From assembly GCF_001693275.1 (NCBI RefSeq), contig NZ_CP016477.1:2294001-2358000 (forward strand): DNA of 64,000 nt, given 5' to 3'. Numbering within the stretch: the first letter of the stretch is position 1; each line of letters starts with the position of its first letter. The notes under the pieces are model-generated. The model saw only the letters and a list, made by a program, of their open reading frames with translations. It searched no databases and was not told where the DNA came from. Both the position numbers and the translations under genes were made by a program. This stretch comes from Picosynechococcus sp. PCC 7117. GTDB taxonomy: Bacteria; Cyanobacteriota; Cyanobacteriia; Cyanobacteriales; MRBY01. Of this stretch, positions 18,563 to 28,712 are shown in pieces.

Positions 18563-20000
18563 CATACTCCCGACGCTGAATCAAAGATTACAGCGCGGGC
18601 TTCTTAAATCGCTTTAAGAAATTCCTGCTTCAAAGCCTCCCTACTGGGCGTAGCTCCACAGGATTGAACGGTCTGTCCAACCGCTACACTTCGACATGCT
18701 TCGACAAGCTCAGCAACATGCTCAGTGCTAGCTAGTCCACGATTGCGAATTACTTGACCACTGGCCACATCTCGATTGGTGGTGTAGCCACATTCTGGGC
18801 ATTCATGCCGACGCATGGACAAGTCTTTTTTCACCGCTACACCACAGGATGGGCATTCCTGACTCGTGCCATTAGCAGCAACCTTTTGGAAATGCACACC
18901 ACGCTTAAAGCAGACCCATCTCAATGTCTCGAGGAACTGCCCCCAACCAGCATCCAGACAATGCTTCCCCAGCATTCCTTTTGCCAGTCCTTTTAGGTTC
19001 AACTCCTCCGCAAATATCATCCCTGCTTGGTCGCAGAGATGATGGGCTAACTTACGGTGAAAATCTTTGCGTCGGTTCGCAATTCGTTCATAGAATCTGG
19101 CGACTCGTTGACGAGCTTTTTGCTGGTTCTTTGAACCTTTCTGCTTTCTGGCAACGGCACGGTTCAGCACTTTCAGCCTGTGTTGTGCATCCACAAAGAA
19201 TCGGGGTCTCCCAATCAACTCGCCTTCTGATGTCGCAACAAAATGACTTAACCCCACATCAATCCCAATGGCATAACCACCAATCGGGGGATCTGGAATC
19301 TTTACGTCGCTTTGGATAACTAGCTGGATATACCAACCAGAAGCGCGTTTAACTACCCGTGCTTGTTTCACCTCAAACCCATCAGGGAGCGGGCGGTGCA
19401 TCACGGTCTTAACCCAACCAAATACAGGCAACTTAATTTGATTGTCACCAATTGGGTTTTTGCCCAACTGCGGGAAGTTAAAGCTGCGAAAACGCTTCTT
19501 AAACCGTGGGAATCCGAACCCACTATTCCACAATGCATTAAACGCCTTTTCCAGCCTGCCCATCACATCCTGAAGCACTTGAGAATGCACCGCTTGCAGA
19601 AAAGAATTAGTTTTCCTTGCGGCGGTCAAATTGCGCTTTTGACTGTAATAGGTCGGCTTTTCTGAATCCATTGGGTAAATAAATTCCCGCTGAATACTGC
19701 AAGCATTAATCGGGCACTTACGGGACTGAATCCAATCACGACGCTCCGCCAAGGCGTAGTTATAGACGCGCTTGCACGTGTCCAACCATTCATCCATTTT
19801 GATGGCTTGGTCGGCAGTCGGATAGACTCTGTACTCGTAAGTCAGGTTAATCATACCTGTACCATAGTAAGACTTAGGGAAATCGCACACTTTTTCTAAG
19901 ACGCTTAACTAGGAGTTTGCTGCTTCCCGCTGGTCAGTCGCTCGCTCCTCATCCCGACGTTGATATTTCACATACAACGCGGGGCTTCCCCGCTGTTAAG
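18563..20000 (-). mobile_element. IS200/IS605-type element carrying only tnpB (IS1341-like)
   Basis: A single-gene element between cpcF and the oxidoreductase gene. Both ends carry a subterminal hairpin of the same shape and orientation: CCCG-A-CGCTG / CAGCG-CGGG at 18569-18599, and CCCG-A-CGTTG / CAACG-CGGG at 19953-19983. Each has the same bulged A, as expected for the imperfect palindromes recognised by Y1 transposases. A second perfect hairpin GCGGGG-ctt-CCCCGC lies at 19979-19993. No tnpA is present, so movement would need a transposase supplied in trans. The region 3' of tnpB would encode the guide (omega) RNA. Exact borders are estimated to within about 15 bases. Confidence 0.75.
18604..19854 (-). 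CDS. tnpB: TnpB RNA-guided nuclease, IS1341/IS605 OrfB family
   Basis: A 416-residue protein from the ATG at 19854 (MINLTYEYRVYPTADQ); the frame extends 12 residues further up. It has the N-terminal helix-turn-helix/OrfB domain, then a RuvC-like domain with D199 (GIDVG), E283/E284 (FAEELNLKGL) and D362 (NRDVAS), and a zinc ribbon CPSC...CPEC (C334, C337, C352, C355). All catalytic residues appear intact. TnpB proteins cut DNA next to a short TAM under guidance of an RNA from the element's right end. Activity here is inference. Confidence 0.92.
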   Translation of the reverse strand: MINLTYEYRVYPTADQAIKMDEWLDTCKRVYNYALAERRDWIQSRKCPINACSIQREFIYPMDSEKPTYYSQKRNLTAARKTNSFLQAVHSQVLQDVMGRLEKAFNALWNSGFGFPRFKKRFRSFNFPQLGKNPIGDNQIKLPVFGWVKTVMHRPLPDGFEVKQARVVKRASGWYIQLVIQSDVKIPDPPIGGYAIGIDVGLSHFVATSEGELIGRPRFFVDAQHRLKVLNRAVARKQKGSKNQQKARQRVARFYERIANRRKDFHRKLAHHLCDQAGMIFAEELNLKGLAKGMLGKHCLDAGWGQFLETLRWVCFKRGVHFQKVAANGTSQECPSCGVAVKKDLSMRRHECPECGYTTNRDVASGQVIRNRGLASTEHVAELVEACRSVAVGQTVQSCGATPSREALKQEFLKAI

Positions 20001-20006
20001 CTAAGC

Positions 20007-20035
20007 AAAAAAAATCCCCCTGACCCAGGAGGATT
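20007..20035 (-). terminator. Terminator of the oxidoreductase gene
   Basis: Read on the minus strand: AATCCTCCTG / CAGGGGGATT stem with a 3-base loop followed by eight T residues. It sits 28 bases past the gene's stop codon and just outside the IS element. Confidence 0.85.
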
Positions 20036-20062
20036 TGTGGGAATGTCATTCTCCAAGCGAAA

Positions 20063-21049
20063 CTACTTCACAAATTGGGGCATCATATCCGCCGCTGTGA
20101 AGATGCCTGTTAAACCTTGCTTTTGCAACCAAACCCCCGTTTTGAGATAACCGAAAGCGGGGCCACAAACATTGGCGGCCATGCTAGTTTCATCCCCAAG
20201 GGTAAACGTATGGGTCGCAATCTTGCCTTCAAAGGTACGGCCCGTCAATTGCACATTGGTGCTGAGGGGTTTTTTCGGATTGCGCGTATCTACCACACCG
20301 CCGACACTAACTTGATCACGGGAACAAATCCCGGCCAATTCCAGCATGAGATCATCGGCATGTTCCATATTTTCGAGGGAAATAATGCCATTGGTTTCAT
20401 CCAATAGGGCTTCAACCTCTGCATCGCTCATGGCCCGCGCTTTGTCCACATCATAACCAGGCATGTGGGCAATATCTTCCCGGATGGTCGCCCGGTAAGC
20501 TTCCCAGTTCGCAATACCCACCCCGAAGGTGATTTTAACGCTGTGAACCTCTGCATAGCTTTGGGCCGCGATCGCCGCCGCCGCCGTCAACAAACCAGGC
20601 GTCGCGCCGCAACCCGTCATGTAGGTAATACCTGCATTTTTCACCTCGTCTTTGAGGGAGAGGATTTGTTCCATCGCACTGGTGCGCTTCAGGGCATCCA
20701 CCAACACTCCTTGCCAACCAGAAGCAATAAATTGCCGGGTCACATCAGCCATAAACGTGTTGGGTAAATTCGGCAGAGCGAGAAAAAAACCATCCACTTG
20801 AGCATTAGCGATCAAATCGGCAATACTGTTTTGACTGAGGACGCCATATTCTGGCACATGACCCACGGAACCCTGCTGATTGTAAGTGCTGATGCAGGCT
20901 TGGGTATCAAGGCCTTCAGGATTATAGATATAACCTTTATGGTCGGCAGCGGCGACGAGGCGCATTTCTGATTTTGGAGCTAGTAATCGGGCTGCAGCTT
21001 GACCGAGGCCCCCAAAGCCCAGGACACCCATGCGAATAATATTACTCAT
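20063..21049 (-). CDS. NAD(P)-dependent oxidoreductase, saccharopine/diaminopimelate dehydrogenase-like
   Basis: A 328-residue enzyme with an N-terminal Rossmann fold: [17 protein letters not shown] carries the GxGGxG nucleotide-binding loop, and AAADHKG follows. Another region reads [18 protein letters not shown], a pattern found in saccharopine-dehydrogenase-like proteins conserved in cyanobacteria. The substrate is not known. It is transcribed toward cpcF with its own terminator, separated from cpcF by the IS element. Family call is from fold motifs only. Confidence 0.65.
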   Translation of the reverse strand: MSNIIRMGVLGFGGLGQAAARLLAPKSEMRLVAAADHKGYIYNPEGLDTQACISTYNQQGSVGHVPEYGVLSQNSIADLIANAQVDGFFLALPNLPNTFMADVTRQFIASGWQGVLVDALKRTSAMEQILSLKDEVKNAGITYMTGCGATPGLLTAAAAIAAQSYAEVHSVKITFGVGIANWEAYRATIREDIAHMPGYDVDKARAMSDAEVEALLDETNGIISLENMEHADDLMLELAGICSRDQVSVGGVVDTRNPKKPLSTNVQLTGRTFEGKIATHTFTLGDETSMAANVCGPAFGYLKTGVWLQKQGLTGIFTAADMMPQFVK

Positions 21050-21122
21050 AGTGATTTTCGATAAACGTCAAAATTTTGTCTGTTAGTCCAGCATAGACTG
21101 TCTATTATCGGCAGAAATGGCC

Positions 21123-21611
21123 TTAAATCCCACGAATTTTCTTGAAGACTTCTTCCACGGCGGGTGGCAATTGGCGCATAATTTTGCCTTTTTCTCGGTC
21201 AACGCTAACCAGGGTCACTTGACCGGTGAAGTACAGTTCTTGCCCGTCTGGGGATTCAATGCGGTAGTCCCACTCCATACGGACGCCTTTCATTTCTTGC
21301 ATGCGGGTTTTGATAATCGCGGTCATCCCCATCTTCAGAAAACTATGGTAGCGGGTTGATAGGGCGATCACGGGTAATTCGCAACCCAGTTGAACCAGAT
21401 CGGCGTAGTCGAGGCCAATGGATTGGAGACAGGCGATCCGGGCTTCCTCTAACCATTTAATGTAAGTGCCGTGCCAAACGACGCCAGCATAATCGGTGTG
21501 ATGAGGATAAACCGTAATTGGATAGTCAAACCAGGGTTCACTGGTGGCATGTAAGGTCGGGGAACGGGCGATCGCCGTTGTGGGGAGTTCTTCTTGTTTA
21601 GGGGCAACCAT
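21123..21611 (-). CDS. Acyl-CoA thioesterase, 4HBT/YbgC hot-dog family
   Basis: A 162-residue hot-dog protein. The catalytic Asp and helix lie in YPHHTDYAGVVWHGTYIKWLEEARI (D about residue 39), the hallmark of 4-hydroxybenzoyl-CoA thioesterase-like enzymes. The first 25 residues are a polar extension. It could hydrolyse acyl-CoA or acyl-ACP; a menaquinone/phylloquinone-pathway role (DHNA-CoA hydrolase) is possible but the N-terminal block differs from the one I recall for that enzyme. Follows the gamma-glutamylcyclotransferase-like gene on the same strand by 42 bases. Confidence 0.8.
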   Translation of the reverse strand: MVAPKQEELPTTAIARSPTLHATSEPWFDYPITVYPHHTDYAGVVWHGTYIKWLEEARIACLQSIGLDYADLVQLGCELPVIALSTRYHSFLKMGMTAIIKTRMQEMKGVRMEWDYRIESPDGQELYFTGQVTLVSVDREKGKIMRQLPPAVEEVFKKIRGI

Positions 21612-21653
21612 AAAATATCAATCCTTCTTCCTAAGCGCACAGCATCAAAAATT

Positions 21654-22214
21654 TTAAAGGGTCTGACCCCGTTGGAGACGTTTCATGTGGTTAAACAATC
21701 GCCAAGAATAGTCGCGGGAAAGGCCAGCGGTCATTGCCCCCCGCATCACAATATAAAAATACCAATCGTCTGGGGGAACTTCCTGGGGCGTTTTATTGAC
21801 GACGACGTAGGTACGCACCGAGGGGAACCGCTGGCCTTGGCATTCAACGGTCACCTGGGTTTGGCGATAACCATTGGTGGGGACTTCCTCCCGCAGATCA
21901 AGCTTTTCACTGACTCGCCAGGGCAAATGGTAGAGAACGCCTTCCACATGACTGCCTGCGTGGGGCACCACATCCAAAACACCACAGCTTTTGCGTTTGG
22001 GAGAAAGACGATTAAACGCCAGACGATAATTTTGTAAAATGCCCCGGCCCACAACGAATTGGTGGGCATCCTCCTCGATGGTGCGGGCCAAATCGACAGG
22101 ACACATACAAGACCCATAGGCGAAATAATAGAAAGCCCTGTCTGTGTGGGTGATGGTGCGGGGTTGGGACGCTGTGTGGGTTTGGAAAGGGGGCGCAGAA
22201 GGGTCAAAGGACAT
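21654..22214 (-). CDS. Gamma-glutamylcyclotransferase-like protein
   Basis: A 186-residue protein. YYFAYGSCMCPVDL (about residues 28-41) is the substrate-binding YGSxM loop of the GGCT/AIG2 fold; a later GVLYHLP and the acidic region LDLREEV supply the other conserved parts, with E in the expected catalytic area. Such enzymes release 5-oxoproline from gamma-glutamyl compounds, but many homologues are uncharacterised. The N-terminal 25 residues are variable and the start could be later. Confidence 0.75.
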   Translation of the reverse strand: MSFDPSAPPFQTHTASQPRTITHTDRAFYYFAYGSCMCPVDLARTIEEDAHQFVVGRGILQNYRLAFNRLSPKRKSCGVLDVVPHAGSHVEGVLYHLPWRVSEKLDLREEVPTNGYRQTQVTVECQGQRFPSVRTYVVVNKTPQEVPPDDWYFYIVMRGAMTAGLSRDYSWRLFNHMKRLQRGQTL

Positions 22215-22263
22215 GGGCCGCTACCTCAAGGGAATAAAAGCCTGGGGTTTACGCTACAAGGAT

Positions 22264-23187
<924 letters not shown>

Positions 23188-23385
23188 ATGACGCCGATCA
23201 CCTACTCAAAATTTATTCACTTCCTGCAAGAAGAACTGGCTATCCCTGGGGAATCTATTTCTGTGATGGAACGCCATCGGAGTAATACCTCTGCCCATCA
23301 TCCTTTACCCATGGTGCTGTGGCAGTATGGCCTGGTGACCCTAGAGCAGTTAGACCGCATTTATGAATGGCTGGAGACAGCGTAA
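23188..23385 (+). CDS. DUF2949 small conserved cyanobacterial protein
   Basis: A 65-residue protein, MTPITYSKFIHFLQEELAIP...PLPMVLWQYGLVTLEQLDRI. The pattern matches DUF2949, widespread in cyanobacteria and of unknown function. No signal or membrane segment. A terminator follows, so it is transcribed alone. Confidence 0.8.
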   Translation: MTPITYSKFIHFLQEELAIPGESISVMERHRSNTSAHHPLPMVLWQYGLVTLEQLDRIYEWLETA

Positions 23386-23437
23386 AAAGAATTCAAGCTG
23401 AATTGGATTGACCCAATCACAACGGATGATACGTGAT

Positions 23438-23470
23438 GCAGGTTCTCGCACGAGTGGGGCCTGCTTTTTA
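23438..23470 (+). terminator. Terminator after the DUF2949 gene
   Basis: GCAGG pairs with CCTGC across a loop that contains a smaller CTCG/CGAG stem, followed by TTTTT. Confidence 0.7.
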
Positions 23471-23578
23471 GTGAAAAAACCCTTGGGGAGATGCTGTTTC
23501 AATTTTGTAACGGCCCAGGGCAGCGGCGGTTAACTGTGGTTAAGCTAGGGGCAAATTAGGTTGAGAATTTAAGGGCCT

Positions 23579-24556
23579 ATGCTTGCTGCACAATCGACCT
23601 CTTCGCCGATCATTGACCAAATGGCGATCGCCACCTTTAATTTGACGAAACAGTTTGACCGACAGGTGGCTGTGAGTGATGTGGAACTTCAGGTACAACC
23701 GGGGGAAGTGTACGGCTTGATTGGCCCTAATGGTGCCGGGAAAACCACATTAATTCGCATGCTGGCCACGGCAGAGGAACCCACCCTCGGCGAAATTTAT
23801 ATCCATGGCGATCGCCTCCTGCGGGACGACAGCAACCCCCACCTCAAGCAGCGCCTCGGCTATCTCCCCGATGATTTCCCCCTCTACGATGACCTCAATG
23901 TTTGGGATTATCTAGACTACTTCGCGCGTCTTTATAATCTCCACCAACCCCGTCGTCGGCGTCGTTTAAGCGAAGTCCTAGAGCTGGTGCAACTTACCCA
24001 CAAGCGAGACGATAAGATCGCCACCCTTTCCCGGGGGATGAAACAACGCCTCAGCCTGGCCCGCACCATTATTCACGAACCGCTGTTATTGCTCCTGGAT
24101 GAGCCGGTGTCGGGTTTAGATCCCATTGCGCGGATGCAGTTTCGTGAAATTATTAAGGTGCTCCAGGAAGCTGGCATGACCATCCTGATCTCCTCCCATG
24201 TCCTCAGTGATTTGGCAGAACTCTGTTCTTCTGTGGGCATTATGGAATTGGGTTATCTCGTCGAGAGTACCTCCCTAGAGGATTTGTATCAGCGGCTTTC
24301 CCGGCAATATTTAGTGGTTAGTACCCTGGATAACCTAGACGGACTCGTGGGGGAACTAAAGCAGCAGCCCCTGGTTCGGGGTTGGGAAAGCTGCGCCCCC
24401 AACCGTTTGCAAGTAGAATTTGCGGGAACTCCCGCAGAAAGCACGGCACTTTTAAAAGATCTCATCGCCGCGGGAATCCCAGTGTCTGAGTTTTATGGCA
24501 AAACGGAGGATCTAGAAAGCATTTTCCTGAAGCTGGGCCACCAACAAACAACCTAG
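23579..24556 (+). CDS. ABC exporter ATP-binding protein
   Basis: A 325-residue ATPase. Walker A GPNGAGKTT (about residues 50-58), signature LSRGMKQRLSLA and Walker B LLLLDEPVSGLDP are intact; the C-terminal 90 residues are a variable domain typical of ABC-2 exporters. The first 15 residues may be dispensable, and MAIATFNL is an alternative start. It is followed by two paralogous permease genes, so the three form one exporter of unknown substrate. Confidence 0.9.
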   Translation: MLAAQSTSSPIIDQMAIATFNLTKQFDRQVAVSDVELQVQPGEVYGLIGPNGAGKTTLIRMLATAEEPTLGEIYIHGDRLLRDDSNPHLKQRLGYLPDDFPLYDDLNVWDYLDYFARLYNLHQPRRRRRLSEVLELVQLTHKRDDKIATLSRGMKQRLSLARTIIHEPLLLLLDEPVSGLDPIARMQFREIIKVLQEAGMTILISSHVLSDLAELCSSVGIMELGYLVESTSLEDLYQRLSRQYLVVSTLDNLDGLVGELKQQPLVRGWESCAPNRLQVEFAGTPAESTALLKDLIAAGIPVSEFYGKTEDLESIFLKLGHQQTT

Positions 24557-24625
24557 TAGTGGTCGCTTAAATTTATGTTTGCCTACATTTTTTAATCGTT
24601 TATTGATCTCCATCTCCAAAACATC

Positions 24626-26320
24626 ATGGTTTTTCATCAATGGCTAGACCGCATCGGTGACTGGAATCCTCAACTTTTTCGGGAGCTAAAAGGCCGACTG
24701 TCTAAAAAAGCCCTCGGTTTAGTGGCGATCGCCTCTTTTTTCACGCAGGGAATATTTTATTTAAGTCTGAGAATCGCCCTCCCCAGTGCTGGGATTAGCA
24801 CCACCAACCATTACTGCATTGGTCGCGCCCCGGCAGACTTTGATTCCAATAGCCATTTAATCCATAGCCAAAACTTTTGTGTGGCTGATGCGACGGGAAA
24901 TTTGAACCTAAATTGGCCCCTGTGGTGGACTGACCTATTTATCACCCTCAGTGTGGTGGGATTTTTCGTGGCGCTGTTGGGGGGCGTTTATTTACTAATC
25001 CAAGATTTGGGCAAAGAGCAAAAGGCAGGCACATTAAACTTCGTCAAATTGAGTCCCCAGTCGGCCCAGGCGATCGCCATTGGCAAGATTTTAGGGGTTC
25101 CCAGTCTCATTTATGTCGGTCTGGCCTTGGTTTTCCCCTTACACTTTTGGGCCGGACTCAGGGGCGGCATTCCGTTGCCATTAATCCTGCTTTTCTACGG
25201 TGTGATCACAGCTAGTTACGGCTTTTTCTACAGTGGTGCGGCGCTGTATAGTTTGGTGAATCCAACCCAACCCGCCCTGAAAGCTTGGTTAGCGACGGGG
25301 GGACTTTTTTACTTGATGATGGGGAGCACGACGTTTCTCCTCCAGGAAAATAGCCACGTCGGCAATCTCATGGATGGCGTCAATTTGTTTAATCCGCTGC
25401 ATATGTTGGTGTATTTGGGTCAAGCCAGTGCCGCTGCGGAACAACTGCTTACGTTTAATTACGATAGCCTCGCCGATGTTTCTTTTTTCCGGGTTTATCT
25501 TTGGGAGAATGGGGCGATCGCCGCTCTGATTTATCTGTTGCTTTACGGAGTAGGGATCTACTGGTTTCTCCAAGCGTTCCGCCGGAAATTTCATTATCTC
25601 AATGGCACCCTTCTTAGCAAGAAACAGAGTTATGGCCTAACGGCGTTGCTTACCATTTTTGGGCTTGGCTTTACGGTGCAATCTCCCCTGGGGGCGATCG
25701 CCAACCACAACGATTGGTTATTTAATTTTCTACTGCTTTCCCTGGCCGGTAGTTGTTACTTATTTGCGCTGATGGCGGTGCTTTCGCCGTCGTTCCAGTC
25801 CCTCCAAGATTGGAGCCGTTACCAAAAAGGAGAATGGCAAGATTGGTTCTTTGGGGAACGAAGTCCTGCCATTGGTGCGGTGATGGTGAATGTTGTCATT
25901 GTCACCGGGGCGATCGCCTTGGCTGTGGCTGTAATTGTCGCTCCCCCTTACAAAATCTCCTTTGCGCTTGGGGTGGTGATGCAGGGCTTAATGGTTGTTC
26001 TGCTTTGTGTTGTGGCCCAGCGGGTACTCCTGAAAAAAGGCAAGCGGCAAGGCATCGGCGCCACGATTCTCGTCACCAGTGGGGTGATTTTGCCCTTCAT
26101 TTTCCTCGGCATTAACGGCGTTAACCCAGAATTGCAGGCGGCCCCTTGGTTCTGGACAATTATTCCGATGGTCGCCACTGAAAACGCCAGTTTAGCCAGC
26201 ATTTTTCTCACCATTTTGGGCCAAATGGGGGCGATCGCCGTGCTGCATCGGGTTGTGGGTCGCCGGATTCAGCAGCTTAGCACCTCAGAGCTAAAGCAAA
26301 CCCTGACCCCAGCAGGTTAA
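24626..26320 (+). CDS. ABC-2 type exporter permease, first paralogue
   Basis: A 564-residue membrane protein with about twelve hydrophobic segments. It starts ...RIGDWNPQLFRELKGRLSKK, the same entry sequence as the next gene, and both share KEQ-GTLxFVxLSPQ...GKxLGVPSLIYVGLA near residues 130-175. That block is the coupling-helix region of ABC-2 permeases. It lies 69 bases after the ATPase gene. It probably pairs with the next gene as a heterodimer. Confidence 0.85.
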   Translation: MVFHQWLDRIGDWNPQLFRELKGRLSKKALGLVAIASFFTQGIFYLSLRIALPSAGISTTNHYCIGRAPADFDSNSHLIHSQNFCVADATGNLNLNWPLWWTDLFITLSVVGFFVALLGGVYLLIQDLGKEQKAGTLNFVKLSPQSAQAIAIGKILGVPSLIYVGLALVFPLHFWAGLRGGIPLPLILLFYGVITASYGFFYSGAALYSLVNPTQPALKAWLATGGLFYLMMGSTTFLLQENSHVGNLMDGVNLFNPLHMLVYLGQASAAAEQLLTFNYDSLADVSFFRVYLWENGAIAALIYLLLYGVGIYWFLQAFRRKFHYLNGTLLSKKQSYGLTALLTIFGLGFTVQSPLGAIANHNDWLFNFLLLSLAGSCYLFALMAVLSPSFQSLQDWSRYQKGEWQDWFFGERSPAIGAVMVNVVIVTGAIALAVAVIVAPPYKISFALGVVMQGLMVVLLCVVAQRVLLKKGKRQGIGATILVTSGVILPFIFLGINGVNPELQAAPWFWTIIPMVATENASLASIFLTILGQMGAIAVLHRVVGRRIQQLSTSELKQTLTPAG

Positions 26321-26395
26321 TCCCTAAATTACCTGAAGTCTCGTCGGCCGAAAATACTTCTCCCTTGCTACGAACCATAATCCCAGGTATCAACC

Positions 26396-28072
26396 ATGGA
26401 TAGAATCCTCAACCTCCTCGGTGATTGGAATCCCCAACTTTTTCGGGAATTAAAAGGCCGCTTCACCCGTAAAAATGTGGCGATCGCCTTTGGTCTTGCT
26501 TGCTTTACCCAATTCCTCCTGTACCTTTTCTACTTGGGAGAATTGCCAAATGCCCTGATTGATCAACCCTACAACCGTTACTGTACCGGCCCGGAAGATG
26601 ACTACTGGCAGTCTACCTATCAATGTTTGAGGGATGGCAACGACTGGCTGATTAACTGGCAATTGTGGCATTTTGATGTGTTTGTGGCCCTGACCCTGAT
26701 CGGCCTGGGGATTCTCTTAGTGGTTGGTAGCCATCTAATTGGGGCCGATGTCGCGAAGGAAGAACAACGGGGCACCCTGGGTTTTGTGCGCCTCAGTCCC
26801 CAACCCGTCTCAAAAATTTTGCTGGGGAAGCTGTTGGGAGTGCCTAGCCTCATTTACGTTGGCCTAGCTTTTGTTCTGCCCTGGCACCTGCGGTTAGGCG
26901 TTCAAGGTGGTGTTTCCCTGGGTTGGCTAATGGTGCTTTATGGGGTGGCGATCGCCGCTAGTTTCACTGCCTTTACGGGGGCGGTTCTATGGAGTTTCGT
27001 GGGGCGCGAACTGTTGGGGGGCTTTCACACCTGGCTCTATAGTGGTGGCCTTGGTCTGTATCTCTTTGGGATGTCTGTGGCTTGCTTTGAGGATAATTTT
27101 CCCAGCTATACCCCCTTTGATTGGGTGCGGCTGTTCTATCCGGGCAATATCTTTTATTACCTCGTTGACCAAAATTCCCTCGCCCCGGAAACCATCGGTT
27201 ATTTCTTGCCCCATAACTGGTTTCAGACCCAATGGTACGGCTCTTCCCTTTGGGTGATCGGGCTGGGGGGCCTTGGGTTTATGGCGATCCATTATGCTCT
27301 TTTAGGGGCCTTGGCTTGGCAAGGGATTCGGCGGCGTTTTTATGATCCCCAGGCCACGATGATCACGAAGGCCATGGGTTGCGGGGTCGCCATTAGCAGC
27401 ACGATTTTTATGACTGGGTTTGTTTGGGCTGGCGATCGCCCCGAACGTCTTTTTGCCAATTTTCAAACCCTACAAGGCTTCTATTGGGTGGTGATGTTGG
27501 GGTTAATTCTTTTGTTAACACCGACCCGGCAGCGGGTACAGGATTGGGCAAGATTTCGGCATCAGGATGTTGCTCGTCGACAGTTTAAATGGGTCTTTTT
27601 CAGAAATGATCGCTCTCCAGCCCTAGGGGCGATCGCCTTGATGTTGCTCCTCACCACGGGCTACCAAATGGCTATTGTCCTCTTGTCCCCCCTGCCCAGC
27701 CAAAAATTGCTCGTGATCGCAGCTTTAGGACTCCAGGGAGGTTGCCTTTTCCTCCTCGCTGCTTTAACCCAATGGATCTTTCTCCGTCGTCAAAAACGAG
27801 CTATTTGGTTCGGCGTTGTCGTTATCGGGCCTAGTGTTGTCCCTTTTATCTTGTTTATGGTCTTCCATGGACGCTTTACCTTGTCCATTACCTTCGGCCT
27901 CTTTTCGGCGTTTCCCCTCAGTGCCGTTGCTCTAGCCATACCCAGCATGGTGATCTGGAGTGCGATCGCCCAGTGGGGCATGATTCTCGGCTGTCTTTGG
28001 GGACTACAACAACAGATCCAACGCCTCGGACAATCCGACCTGAAAACTTTTCAGCCGACCCCTACCGAATGA
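26396..28072 (+). CDS. ABC-2 type exporter permease, second paralogue
   Basis: A 558-residue paralogue of the preceding permease: NLLGDWNPQLFRELKGRFTRK at the start and EQRGTLGFVRLSPQPVSKILLG in the coupling region. About twelve membrane segments. A large extracytoplasmic loop with Cys residues (RYCTGPEDDYWQ, YQCLRDGND) corresponds to a similar Cys-bearing loop in the first paralogue (HYCIGRAP, NFCVAD). Tandem duplication is the simplest origin. Confidence 0.85.
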   Translation: MDRILNLLGDWNPQLFRELKGRFTRKNVAIAFGLACFTQFLLYLFYLGELPNALIDQPYNRYCTGPEDDYWQSTYQCLRDGNDWLINWQLWHFDVFVALTLIGLGILLVVGSHLIGADVAKEEQRGTLGFVRLSPQPVSKILLGKLLGVPSLIYVGLAFVLPWHLRLGVQGGVSLGWLMVLYGVAIAASFTAFTGAVLWSFVGRELLGGFHTWLYSGGLGLYLFGMSVACFEDNFPSYTPFDWVRLFYPGNIFYYLVDQNSLAPETIGYFLPHNWFQTQWYGSSLWVIGLGGLGFMAIHYALLGALAWQGIRRRFYDPQATMITKAMGCGVAISSTIFMTGFVWAGDRPERLFANFQTLQGFYWVVMLGLILLLTPTRQRVQDWARFRHQDVARRQFKWVFFRNDRSPALGAIALMLLLTTGYQMAIVLLSPLPSQKLLVIAALGLQGGCLFLLAALTQWIFLRRQKRAIWFGVVVIGPSVVPFILFMVFHGRFTLSITFGLFSAFPLSAVALAIPSMVIWSAIAQWGMILGCLWGLQQQIQRLGQSDLKTFQPTPTE

Positions 28073-28103
28073 TCTAAAACATGTTATTCTTGTATTCCTG
28101 TAT

Positions 28104-28176
28104 GGGCACGTGGCTCAGTGGATAGAGCATCAGATTCCGGTTCTGAGGGTCGGGGGTTCGAATCCCTCCGTGCTCG
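28104..28176 (+). tRNA. tRNA-Arg(CCG)
   Basis: A 73-base cloverleaf: acceptor GGGCACG / CGTGCTC, D-arm GCTC-AGTGGATA-GAGC, anticodon stem TCAGA / TCTGA with loop TTCCGGT (anticodon CCG), T-arm loop TTCGAAT, discriminator G. CCA is not encoded. Confidence 0.95.
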
Positions 28177-28197
28177 TGAAAAAAAAGAAAAAACATT

Positions 28198-28232
28198 AAC
28201 GACTTGTCTTCCGTAAGGTGCAGGTCGTTTTT
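28198..28232 (+). terminator. Terminator after tRNA-Arg
   Basis: AACGAC...GTCGTT stem (with internal TG/CA pairing) followed by TTTTT-like tract, 22 bases after the tRNA. Confidence 0.7.
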
Positions 28233-28309
28233 CTTAAAGGCCCCCAGGTCTAAGGGAAATTGATATACTGAGGGTCAATCCGCTACTGTGCACCTTTTTC
28301 GCAATTTAT

Positions 28310-28639
28310 ATGGCTGAACCGATTCCGCCGATCACCTTACCACCGATTACTGATCCCGCCATTGAGGGACAATGGTTAGAAAAATCCCTACAGCATTGGC
28401 TTGATACGGAGTTTTTACCAGAACCGGCCAACGAAAAAATTGCCAATCGCGCCCGGGAAATTTACGTGCGTCAACGTCTCGAAGGGGAAAATGACCTTGG
28501 TTCCCTCGTGATTGCTATCGTCACAGAAATGCGATCCTTCAACTTTAAAGAATCGTTTTATGGCGAATTTGCGGTGGCCAATGCCGTGAGTGATTTAATC
28601 CTTGATAGTCTGGGCATTGACCGCTGCTGTGGTAACTAA
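28310..28639 (+). CDS. Conserved hypothetical protein
   Basis: A 109-residue acidic soluble protein: a Pro-rich start (PIPPITLPPITDP), then WLEKSLQHWLDTEFLPEP and a helical part ending in DSLGIDRCCGN. I recognise the pattern as conserved in cyanobacteria but cannot name a function. Good base composition and codon use for the genome, and an isolated transcription unit between tRNA-Arg and the TcmP cassette. Confidence 0.65.
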   Translation: MAEPIPPITLPPITDPAIEGQWLEKSLQHWLDTEFLPEPANEKIANRAREIYVRQRLEGENDLGSLVIAIVTEMRSFNFKESFYGEFAVANAVSDLILDSLGIDRCCGN

Positions 28640-28712
28640 AGCTTCCCATGCTCAGCCCTCAGGGAGCTACAGAGTCACATCTTAAGCTTTATCAGCTTAA
28701 GAAGATCTTCTT

